From Trichomonas tenax (lineage: Eukaryota > Parabasalia > Trichomonadida > Trichomonadidae): a stretch of 40,708 nucleotides of DNA. A program made the position numbers and the translations under genes. Shown piece after piece: positions 1-7,362 of this stretch. The stretch is from assembly GCA_023091735.1 (NCBI GenBank), contig JALKBU010000431.1, positions 1-40,708 on the forward strand, written 5' to 3'. The notes under the pieces are model-generated. The model was given only the letters and a program-made list of their open reading frames with translations. It did no database searches and had not been told where the DNA came from. Position 1 is the stretch's first letter, and every line of letters starts with the position of its first letter.

Positions 1-187
1 GCCACTTACACCACTGGATAGACAACTATCAATAAGTACATGAAAGTACTTTCAAATCGAAAAAATATTGATCAGATAAAAAGTTATGAAGGTCGCGGGA
101 CTACACCGTAGAAGGAAAAATGTTGCCTTATATTGAAAAATATTTGAATATGCAAATTATCGGAAACTTGTTCCACTTTAATATTTT

Positions 188-530
188 TCATTGAACAGGC
201 ATGATATTGAACAATCCTACAAAGGAATAAATAAATCCTCCATTCTTCGTAGATGATGAATTTATGAACGTGGATTCTGAAATAACGACATTATAATCAT
301 CATTATAACTAATTCTTATTGATCCATTTTCTTTAAAGTCTTGAAAGGTAACATAGTATACCAATGCATTTCCTTTATGATCCATATATTTATATTCTCG
401 AAATATCCTTTTGCTTTCAATATGTTGATCTCATTCAAGAAAATTACACCTTTCAAGGATATTAAATATATACATTATCCCATTCAATATAATCAGAAAG
501 GTGTAATCCTACACATGATCTAAATGCAAG
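188..530 (-). pseudogene. decayed fragment of a Pmp-like / beta-helix surface protein
   Basis: The longest open piece is 65 codons (385 down to 188). It contains the run STFINSSSTKNGGFIY, which resembles the short Phe/Asn-rich and GG[AF]I repeats of the beta-helix 'polymorphic membrane protein-like' surface proteins that are numerous in trichomonads. Going upstream on the minus strand, the same frame continues past one TGA (near 425) into coding-like sequence reading FNILERCNFLE. A further piece reading RSCVGLHLSDYIEW is in another frame and is joined only by a one-base shift near 470. No start codon or signal peptide is visible, and the fragment ends at a TGA at 188. I read this as a relic with at least one stop and one frameshift. 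The family assignment rests on a short repeat signature and is moderate to weak. Confidence 0.45.
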
Positions 531-655
531 CATAAGATATAGTACAAACAGATTAAATGTCTATGTTCAACTATATTTTATGAAATCGAAGCTTTTCTTA
601 AAATATCACAATTTTGATGCAATTTTGTACTTTGGGTTTTTAAAAATAAAGCATA

Positions 656-886
656 TTAACTCTTAATTCCTATAATACCATAAGCAATCACATGCCTAGA
701 TAGGAGAACAGCTAAGCCCTTTACATAATCATCGATATCCATTGATACAAATATTTCACCAAGAATTATCGCTAGTGTAATTGCAGAAGGAAATAAACGT
801 TTTTCTCGATGTTTATCGAAATATTGAAGTGCTGTGGACAATAAAGTCCAACTATTGAACCTGCTCTGAAAATCAAATTTTGTCAT
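656..886 (-). CDS. unassigned 76-aa ORF, possibly a gene relic
   Basis: An ATG-started ORF of 76 codons lies between the Pmp-like relic and the kinase gene, on the opposite strand to the kinase. The translation has a mixed, protein-like composition with two hydrophobic stretches (SAITLAIILGEIFVSM and GLAVLLSRHVIAYGIIGI). I do not recognise the family. There is an in-frame stop a few codons upstream of the ATG, so the start is fixed if the ORF is real. The nearest upstream sequence has no TTGACA element. Given decayed fragments on either side of the neighbouring genes, it could equally be a pseudogene piece or a chance ORF. Confidence 0.22.
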   Translation of the reverse strand: MTKFDFQSRFNSWTLLSTALQYFDKHREKRLFPSAITLAIILGEIFVSMDIDDYVKGLAVLLSRHVIAYGIIGIKS

Positions 887-1409
887 AGTAAATATTTAAC
901 TTTAATATGTGTGCAAATAAATTCCAAAAATTTAGATTAATATAATGAAACATTGATTGAAGCTCGATAAAGAGTTATGTTTATATCAAAAATATAAAAA
1001 ATCAACAAAATCATTACTGATCATTAGGAACTTAATCTACAGAATGTAAGAAGATTGGTTTCAAATACTCTTGACATGTACCTCAAACTTGAAAAAATTC
1101 AACAAAACAAAACGCAAAGTCAAGCCATTTAACTTGACACTCTACGATAACATCAGTAATGGTGAAGTCTTGCAGTCGTAATACTGTTGTTACTAGCATA
1201 ATGTCAATCGATTTTTTTTTCTCCCGATATTTTGAGTCCAGACTTTAACCACAGCACGAGCAGTCCATGGATTTATCACAGCCGACGACCAATCATTTCT
1301 CTGTCATATTTCACGGTAAATTCAATTTTCTCCACTTTTATTTTGAAAAGAAAAGTGCCATTTTTCAAGCAATTCAGAATTGAAAAAAGTGTCAAGAATT
1401 GTTTTGTGA
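887..1409. other. upstream region of the kinase gene
   Basis: There is no convincing gene in this stretch. It holds four copies of the hexamer TTGACA or its complement TGTCAA, at 1071-1076, 1134-1139, 1202-1207 and 1390-1395. The last lies 14 bases before the kinase ATG. I see no tRNA-like or other RNA structure. Confidence 0.5.
1390..1395 (+). promoter_or_regulatory. TGTCAA element before kinase gene
   Basis: The hexamer ends 14 bases upstream of the ATG at 1410. It is one of seven such near-start copies in the window. Confidence 0.35.
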
Positions 1410-2690
1410 ATGGAAAGTAACTTATATGAGAAAAGTGGATGGCTGAAAGTGAAAGACTCGAAAACAGGATCACTTGTCAACAAGTTCGTGAAGTTCGATA
1501 GAAAGGATTTGATTGTCAGCAAGGATGACAAGATGACAATCATTGAACAGAAAATAAACATTCCGGACGACATTATTGTTGATGTAGTCCCTGAACAGAA
1601 GAACCATGCATTTAGTGTTACAGTTAAAGGCATCCCTGCACCACTAGTTTTCGAGGCGCCTCAAAATGAAGAAATGACATCATGGATGAACGCCATTAAG
1701 GCAAATAAGTGCATCTCTACGAAGTTGAAGATGGAAGACTTCAGGATTCTAAGTATCATAGGTCGTGGCTACTATGGAAAAGTTATGCTCGTCCAGAAGA
1801 AGGATAACGGCGCTTTATTCGCTATCAAATCAATCAGGAAGTCGCGCTTAAATGATGACAATGGCAATTCTCTCTTGACAGAGAAAAATATTTTGATGAA
1901 AATACAGCATCCTTTCATCGTCAACCTTTGCTTCGCATTTCAGACTGAAACGAAGGTATACCTTGGTCTTGAATACGCTCCAGGAGGAGAATTATTTTAT
2001 CACATGGATCAATGCGGAACAATACAATTGGACGATGCTAAGCTCTACATTGCAGAAATTATACTCGCTTTGAGCTATTTACACTCATTTGGCATTATAT
2101 ATCGAGACTTGAAACCAGAAAACGTTCTTTTCGATGAAAAAGGACATATAAAACTTACAGACTTCGGCCTCTCTAAGAATTTATCAGGTACTGATTCAAC
2201 TAATACGTTTTGTGGCACTTGTGAATATCTCGCTCCAGAAATTGTTCTTCAGAAGCCGTACAGCTATAAGGTTGATGTTTGGGCTCTTGGTGTACTTGCA
2301 TTTGAGATGATTTTTGGTCAGACACCATTCACTGATGAAAACAAAGTTTTCTTGTTCGACAAGATTGTTGCTGAAGACCCGGTGTTCCCATTCCTCTGCG
2401 AATTCAAGATCACAAACTTCATTCTTCGCTGCTTAACAAAGGATGAAACTAAAAGACCAACATTCGAAGAACTGAAAGAAGATCCTCTGTTTGCAAATCT
2501 TGACTGGGATAAGGTATACAGACGCGAGTATACACCAAGGTTTGTTCCAAAAATCAAAGATCCACTTCGTCCAACAAACTTTGATCCAGAATTCACAAAT
2601 GAAATTGCAACAGACTCACTTGCTGCACCAGGACTTGGTGATATCGGAAATATCCCAGGATTCTCATTCACAGAATCAAGACTCGGATAA
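1410..2690 (+). CDS. PH domain AGC-family protein kinase (Akt/PKB-like)
   Basis: This 426-aa protein has an N-terminal pleckstrin homology domain (about residues 6-98, starting at the SGWLKVKD strand and ending at the conserved Trp helix SWMNAI). A complete AGC serine/threonine kinase domain follows (about 111-366). Catalytic elements are intact: glycine loop IGRGYYGKV (117-125), Lys140 in FAIK, YRDLKPEN with catalytic Asp213, DFG at 231-233, activation loop TFCGT with candidate phospho-Thr246, and the APE-type motif LAPE. The C-terminal AGC tail is present and ends in IPGFSFTE, a hydrophobic motif (FxxFSF-like) in which the first aromatic is Ile. Family knowledge: such kinases are recruited to membrane phosphoinositides by PH and activated by phosphorylation at these two sites. 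PH-AGC order and length fit the Akt/PKB type. The substrate is unknown. The ATG at 1410 starts four codons before the PH fold. Confidence 0.9.
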   Translation: MESNLYEKSGWLKVKDSKTGSLVNKFVKFDRKDLIVSKDDKMTIIEQKINIPDDIIVDVVPEQKNHAFSVTVKGIPAPLVFEAPQNEEMTSWMNAIKANKCISTKLKMEDFRILSIIGRGYYGKVMLVQKKDNGALFAIKSIRKSRLNDDNGNSLLTEKNILMKIQHPFIVNLCFAFQTETKVYLGLEYAPGGELFYHMDQCGTIQLDDAKLYIAEIILALSYLHSFGIIYRDLKPENVLFDEKGHIKLTDFGLSKNLSGTDSTNTFCGTCEYLAPEIVLQKPYSYKVDVWALGVLAFEMIFGQTPFTDENKVFLFDKIVAEDPVFPFLCEFKITNFILRCLTKDETKRPTFEELKEDPLFANLDWDKVYRREYTPRFVPKIKDPLRPTNFDPEFTNEIATDSLAAPGLGDIGNIPGFSFTESRLG

Positions 2691-3150
2691 TTTAATAATA
2701 TGTGATTTTTCTTTTTTAATCCAAGAAGTGCGATAATTATAATAAATGTTAAATTTTGTGTATAAAATCATTTAAACTGTGAACAAACCTATTAAGTGAG
2801 TATCAACAATTTGATAAGTTATATCATTATTAATCATGCACGAAAAGACCAAGAGATCAATTTCTATGCATAAGGATAGTGCATATATTAAATTATCAAC
2901 ATTCGAAAATTAAATCGAAATTATCATGCTAATTATAAATGGCTTTGCATATGTTATTATATGGAAATATATAATACAGATAGTAGTTAATCTTATTATA
3001 GCAATGGAAATACTATATGTCGTTATAATAAAAAGTTTGCTAAACAAATGAAACTCCATGAATTTTAATGAGGATTTATTTGTCAAATTGTACAATTTAC
3101 GTGACATAAATTGATTTGTCAAATTTTTGGATCTGATTTTCAAAAATTTC
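2691..3150. other. intergenic gap between kinase and Serinc genes
   Basis: AT-rich sequence with no supportable gene. It contains two TGTCAA copies (3081-3086 and 3117-3122) just ahead of the Serinc start and otherwise nothing I can name. Confidence 0.5.
3117..3122 (+). promoter_or_regulatory. TGTCAA element before Serinc gene
   Basis: Lies 28 bases upstream of the ATG at 3151; a second copy is at 3081-3086. Confidence 0.35.
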
Positions 3151-4311
3151 ATGGAGTATGAAAACGCCGACAGCAGTAGCGGAACTATCAAATCGAGTTT
3201 AATGGGAGGAATGTTTTCCGAAGATACCGCTGCAGAGAGGGAATTGAAGAAAGCAAACCTTTATTATATCCTCAAATTCCTTGTTGCAGCTATTATGTGC
3301 TTTATTTTCTACAACACAGGGTCCGCATGGATCGGAAAGATCATTAAAACTGTTTACAAGAGTCCAATTTCTATTAATGTTTCATTAACAGCTCGTACAA
3401 CACTCTCTCTTGCAGTTTGGTACCTTATTCATTCTATCATTTGCGTTTGCAATCCTAATCTCAATGATTCTTGGCAATTTATTTTCCATACATCGTTTTT
3501 GTGGCTCCACACAATTGCTTATCTTGGCCTTTGGATCGGATGCTGGTTTATTCCAGATGGGCTCTTCAATTTCTACTTACAAGCCGCAAAGTTCATTTCA
3601 TTCTTTTATCTTTTGATTCAAATTTTCTTCCTCGTTGACTGGTTCCACAGCTTGAATGATAAGTTCTATGATGAGAACAATATGAAGTGCATCATCTCAC
3701 TCACAGTTTTTTTCACAATTGCTGCCGCCACAGGATTTGGTCTTGAATATTATTTCTTCGCTCTCAAAGGCTGTGGCACAGAGACAGCTATTATCACAGT
3801 TAATCTCATTCTCTGCATCATTATATATCTCATGTCCATGTTTATCGAGCGTGGATCGATTTTCACAGCATCACTTGTTTGCTGCTATATTGCTTATCTC
3901 ACATCAGCCGGTTTGATGTGCTACAACAATAATTGCTCAAGAATTAGCACAGCAGCAGCCAATAACACATTCAGAGTCTTGTCTTCATTGTTCACACTTG
4001 CCTGGATGACATACTCTGCATTCTCTGCCACATTATCGTTCGATGCATGCTCATGCAGCGATGAAGAAAGCGACAGCCCGAAGTTCTCGCTTTCTTTCTT
4101 CCACGGCATTTACGCACTCGCAGCGGTTTACTTGACAATGATTGTTACATCATGGGCATCAACTGGTAACGAAACAGGAGTCGTTGCATGGGCGACAGAT
4201 AAGGGAAAGATCTCTCGCTGGGTCAACTTTGCAGCTTGCTGGGTTACCATTATCCTTTATGTTCTTTCTCTTCTTGCTCCTTACTTATGCCCGAACCGTC
4301 GTTTTGACTAA
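3151..4311 (+). CDS. Serinc / TDE1 family multispanning membrane protein
   Basis: The protein is 386 aa if translation begins at the ATG at 3151. The same frame is open upstream to a TTG at 3127, but that is not a likely eukaryotic start. About ten hydrophobic helices fill the chain. Family hallmarks are visible: the central run FFLVDWFHSLNDKFYDE, preceded by a helix ending in WFIPDGLF; the later segment TLAWMTYSAFSATLS; and a C-terminal helix ending in LLAPYLCPNRRFD, matching the APxxxPxRxF ending of Serinc proteins. Serinc proteins are ER/Golgi/plasma membrane proteins linked to serine-containing lipid (phosphatidylserine, sphingolipid) handling; their exact biochemical activity is debated. 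The acidic, Ser-rich N-terminus before helix 1 is probably cytosolic. The stop overlaps TAAA, a known polyadenylation-signal arrangement in Trichomonas. Confidence 0.88.
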   Translation: MEYENADSSSGTIKSSLMGGMFSEDTAAERELKKANLYYILKFLVAAIMCFIFYNTGSAWIGKIIKTVYKSPISINVSLTARTTLSLAVWYLIHSIICVCNPNLNDSWQFIFHTSFLWLHTIAYLGLWIGCWFIPDGLFNFYLQAAKFISFFYLLIQIFFLVDWFHSLNDKFYDENNMKCIISLTVFFTIAAATGFGLEYYFFALKGCGTETAIITVNLILCIIIYLMSMFIERGSIFTASLVCCYIAYLTSAGLMCYNNNCSRISTAAANNTFRVLSSLFTLAWMTYSAFSATLSFDACSCSDEESDSPKFSLSFFHGIYALAAVYLTMIVTSWASTGNETGVVAWATDKGKISRWVNFAACWVTIILYVLSLLAPYLCPNRRFD

Positions 4312-4364
4312 ACACTTGTTTCATTTATTGCTAAAATAATTGAGTTTATTTCTTATTGATCTCC

Positions 4365-4961
4365 TTAACAATCAAAATATATTATTGGAACTAAAATACG
4401 ACAATTAATTCGATTTGAAGTCTTGAAAGCGCATGATTCTTGTCTCAAGGTGTCTTGTATCGAGGTGTCAAACTCAAACCATGACATGTTCATTCCATGC
4501 TGGTTGCTTCCTGAAGCATAGTCTGTTAGCCTCAGTCTTGCATATCGATATTTTATTTGAGAATCAAAAGTGTAAAACATATCACTATAACTCGAGTTAA
4601 TTCGTGTTCTTTTTTTTTTCAAACATGATTGTATATGTTTGGTGATCATTTGAAAATTCTATTACATATGATGGAGAATTTGAAGCCCAAGGATATCCTA
4701 CGGCCAAATTTGAGTGAATTTGGAGCTGATTAATAATTAATGATCATTAATCTTTTGAAATCAAACATCACGCTGCTATTTGGTTCTGTATATATACCAT
4801 TTAAAATCAGTTTTCTCTTCGCAAAGGTTATTTGGTGGTCTTAAAATAGAATAAGCATTTCTATCATGAAATGAAATATTAATAATGCCTTTTGAAACTA
4901 GGCCACTCCCATATGTTGATCTTAGCTGGCGAAATAAACCAACAAAAGGCAAATCATTGTT
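4365..4961 (-). pseudogene. frameshifted F5/8 type C (discoidin-like) domain gene relic
   Basis: Reading the minus strand from 4961 down gives coding-like pieces in succession. They are GLFRQLRSTYGSGLVSKGII and what follows to a TAG at 4776-4778; then, one frame over, SSVMFDFKRLMIIN; then, after another shift near 4735, YPWASNSPSYVIEFSNDHQT; then, after a slip in a run of ten A (plus-strand T at 4610-4619), YTFDSQIKYRYARLRLTD and MNMSWFEF, ending at 4365. In order these match the layout of F5/8 type C-like domains of trichomonad proteins: a GIF/helix start, a W..FDFK strand, a P.SW.IE.SND strand, a TF...+RY+R+R strand and a final FE strand. At least three frame breaks make this a pseudogene. 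The homopolymer slip alone could be a sequencing error; the others argue against a living gene. Family call is from motif order, not a search. Confidence 0.65.
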
Positions 4962-5023
4962 GAAAAGTTATTAAATTCACAACTTCTTCGATATTCTCGC
5001 AATTACATCATTATCAAGGAACC

Positions 5024-5084
5024 AACATTCAACAAGCCATTGGATACGAATCTGTTCATCGTATCCCATGGCTTGTTGAATGTT
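5024..5084. repeat. hairpin A: 26-bp inverted repeat, 9-nt loop
   Basis: Arms 5024-5049 and 5059-5084 are complementary at 25 of 26 positions (one U-C mismatch at 5040-5041 region). The loop is nine bases. The minus-strand reading through this hairpin is also open for about 35 codons, so an origin inside the decayed gene to its left cannot be excluded. The near-perfect pairing is not expected of coding sequence. Confidence 0.9.
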
Positions 5085-5139
5085 AGTGCCATCGAAATTC
5101 GCTCAGAGCGTTCTGATTCGATTTCATTTTACAATTCAA

Positions 5140-5210
5140 CATTTTCTATGGGTCTCTGAGGTTGCTAAGACATAGGATGGCCTCGCAATCTCAGAGACTC
5201 GTAGAAAATG
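5140..5210. repeat. hairpin B: 26-bp stem with three G-U pairs
   Basis: Arms 5140-5165 and 5185-5210 pair along all 26 positions when G-U is allowed; the three non-Watson-Crick positions are all G-U on the plus-strand RNA. The loop is 19 nt (5166-5184). Some weaker pairing continues outward. Confidence 0.9.
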
Positions 5211-5251
5211 CTATGAATCGAAATATTTCATTCAACGATTTACATTACTTG

Positions 5252-5324
5252 CTTTAGCTGTCTAATAGCACGATAAACAGATAGCTTGTGAACACATGTT
5301 TGTCATGCTATTAGACAGCTAAAG
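5252..5324. repeat. hairpin C: 28-bp stem, outer 19 bp perfect
   Basis: Arms 5252-5279 and 5297-5324. The outer 19 bases on each side (5252-5270 with 5306-5324) are exactly complementary; the inner nine contain one C-A mismatch and one G-U pair. The loop is 17 nt. Confidence 0.92.
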
Positions 5325-5348
5325 AGATTTACGATTTATAATTCTCGG

Positions 5349-5456
5349 TTAATAAATACCATCAAAAATGATCAATTTATGGCACAAGTTCTCCAGATAT
5401 TCGATGTTCTGTAGAGCTTGTGCTAGAAATTGATTATTTTTGATGATATTTATTAA
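5349..5456. repeat. hairpin D: 44-bp stem, 20-nt loop
   Basis: Arms 5349-5392 and 5413-5456 pair over 44 positions without a bulge. Exceptions are three G-U pairs, one C-A and one A-G mismatch. It is the longest stem of the cluster. Confidence 0.93.
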
Positions 5457-5575
5457 TATTGGATAAATTAACAACATCAAGCCAAGCAAACATGAAAATT
5501 ACATCTACAGCTCCCAGATATTTGATGCATAGCCTACATAATGAAGTATAGCGATTAATTATATTTCAAGATCGA

Positions 5576-5671
5576 ATATTTTTGACAATTGACATGCTTT
5601 TTGTCCATTTCTTCGAACGTAGGCATGCAGATGGCGATATAGAGGAGAAACGTGTCAATTGTTAAAGGTAG
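5576..5671. repeat. hairpin E: about 39-bp imperfect stem
   Basis: Outer arms 5576-5596 and 5651-5671 pair at 20 of 21 positions (four of them G-U). Pairing continues in register for 18 more positions (5597-5614 with 5633-5650), with several mismatches and three more G-U pairs, leaving an 18-nt loop. The outer arms contain TTGACAATTGACA and its complement, that is, copies of the hexamer found before many starts in this window. Confidence 0.8.
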
Positions 5672-5679
5672 TTGATTTT

Positions 5680-6700
5680 GAAAATAAGAAAATTAAATAA
5701 AAGTCATTGATTTTGCAATCATTTTATTATATAGAATAATTATAATATTATTATATGTAAATCATTATTATTTAAAATGAGAAAACGTTTTGACACTTTT
5801 CTTTACAATAAATTTATATCATAAATATAATATACATCAATTATAACATAAATTCATGAGAGAAAAAGATTTGATAATAAATAAACATTGAGAGCAACGA
5901 TAATAATAAAAATAAATAAGAAAATACTATAGTGAATGATTCAAAAGATGTTATTATTATGTTTTAACGTAGAAATAAAATGATTTTTATTTATTTTCAA
6001 AAATTAGTTTTTGAAAATGTTACTATAAAATAGAGAAATATCAGAATTACATAATATTTTAGAAAATAGATTTTGAATTATCTGAAATATTGTATGACGT
6101 AAAACAATAATATAATACATACATAAAATGCAAAAATAAATAACACATTTTGCAATTGCTCTCTCAATATATTCTATGTGTCAGATTATTGTATAGTTTA
6201 CACAAAAATACAAACATATTTATAATGACATAATAAGTATATTTATATTACAGCGGATTGCTTTTCAAATTTTGAAACGCTTCAGAAATGTAATATGCGT
6301 TCTTTTGGATGTATATTATATATCCAACAATATATTTTCAAACTTAAAAACAGTCACTTTTTCCCTTCAGGCACTTCTGATTGATATATTCGAAGCTTGA
6401 CAATACCATATATTACCACATACGCTGCTGAATATACACCTACAATAAATAACTATAATATCCACATTTTATTATGATTATATTTATCTCGCTTAATTTA
6501 CTACTTTTTATAAGTTTATTAGCATTTACCACATGATCACAATATGAATATTCAATAAAAATATTTTTCCAACTTTAATCATGATATGTGTCAAAAAAAA
6601 TTTACACGTCATTTAATATATTTTACAAGTCATATTGTCAAAAATATTAAATTCTCTATATTTTAACATAATAATGACTGTAATACCCTTTGATAAGTTG
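5680..6700. other. very AT-rich block without genes
   Basis: About 1 kb of extreme A+T with many short poly-A and poly-T runs and no open frame of note. TTGACA/TGTCAA occurs at 5790-5795, 6589-6594 and 6636-6641. A perfect 11-bp stem with a 4-nt loop lies at 5993-6018. No further structure is evident. Confidence 0.5.
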
Positions 6701-6835
6701 TAGCATATTGATGGATGTTCAGTTCAGTGCTGGTAACGTCGTAAAATTGTGATATGAATTTTTCTGAAATTTTATATTTGTAATGTGATCATAACAATCA
6801 AATGGAAGGAAGCTGTACATGAATGAATCAATGTC

Positions 6836-7015
6836 CTATTCTTTAATCTTCATATTATCTGTAATCAACTTTTCCATTTTCTTCAATTTTGTATAAATTT
6901 CCTGATTTTTATCGCCCTTACGTTTGCATGATTTACTTGAATCATTGCTATGAGATTTGAAATGATTTCTTGAAATATCGATATTTTCATTTCTATTTAT
7001 GACATGAAATGCATT
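6836..7015 (-). pseudogene. coding-like open stretch without start codon
   Basis: On the minus strand, 60 codons run from just after a TGA at 7016-7018 to a TAG at 6836-6838. They are hydrophilic and rich in Asn, Ser and Lys, including NDSSKSCKRKGDKNQEIY and a possible short helix TKLKKMEKLITDNMKIKE. No ATG lies near the upstream end. This could be the tail of a decayed gene; in sequence this AT-rich it may also be chance. I cannot assign a family. Confidence 0.18.
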
Positions 7016-7095
7016 TCATCCCATACAACCACTATCGCATGGGTGAGTTCTAGAAGTTGGCCATATCCAATTCACTCAGAGCACGCTTTCTACTA

Positions 7096-7173
7096 AAATG
7101 GGGTCCTTAGCGTACGGAAATTTACATTTTACGAACAAAGGACATGTAAATGTCTTGCGATTGTTGTCCATTT
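7096..7173. repeat. hairpin G: imperfect 30-bp stem upstream of the Rad23-like gene
   Basis: Arms 7096-7127 and 7144-7173. The inner end pairs perfectly over ATTTACAT/ATGTAAAT (7120-7127 with 7144-7151) and the outer end over AAATGG/CCATTT; the middle is poorly matched and needs bulges. The loop is 16 nt. It resembles the 5.0-5.7 kb hairpins in size but is less convincing. Confidence 0.45.
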
Positions 7174-7331
7174 CTGACTGAATGTAAATGTGATGAATTT
7201 GCAGCCAAAATCACGTTAATGTTCAAAGTAACAACGCAGCAATATTAATAAATGAATGTAATCAATATTATGATTGAGTGATTATAATTTTGACATGTAA
7301 AGATAGTCTGTATTCAAAATATCAAAATTTT

Positions 7332-7337
7332 TGTCAA
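7332..7337 (+). promoter_or_regulatory. TGTCAA element before the Rad23-like gene
   Basis: Lies 25 bases upstream of the ATG at 7363. Confidence 0.35.
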
Positions 7338-7362
7338 AAAAACAAAATTTAATTGAACAATT

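Larger units (their letters stand above)
5024..5671 (+). ncRNA. candidate cluster of small-RNA precursor hairpins (A-E)
   Basis: Five separate stem-loops of 61, 71, 73, 108 and 96 nt follow one another with gaps of about 25-120 bases. Their stems are 26-44 bp and their loops 9-20 nt. The stem sequences do not resemble one another, so this is not a tandem repeat. Counting imperfect pairs by hand over stems B-E, reading the plus strand as RNA gives about 14 G-U pairs against about 4 C-A pairs. That skew fits structure kept at the RNA level on this strand. Size and loop lengths resemble microRNA or hairpin-siRNA precursors. Transcription, processing and strand are all inferred; nothing here shows them directly. 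Confidence 0.35.

Noticed and set aside
3127..3150. Upstream extension of the Serinc gene to a TTG codon.
   Set aside because: Non-ATG initiation is not expected; the ATG at 3151 gives a normal family length. The same reasoning moved the starts of the Rab, RhoGAP and giant genes to their first ATG.
4886..4951. A 9-bp inverted repeat TGCCTTTTG/CAAAAGGCA, a possible extra member of the hairpin cluster.
   Set aside because: It falls inside the coding-like part of the F5/8 relic, the stem is short and the 48-nt interior pairs poorly.
5493..5568. A stem between hairpins D and E.
   Set aside because: Pairing needs several bulges and C-A mismatches; not distinguishable from chance in AT-rich sequence.
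4737..7019. Short perfect palindromes TTAATGATCATTAA (4737-4750), AAATATCGATATTT (6973-6986) and ATGAAATGCATTTCAT (7004-7019).
   Set aside because: Palindromes of 14-16 bases are not surprising in 3 kb of AT-rich DNA, and they share no sequence or position with genes.
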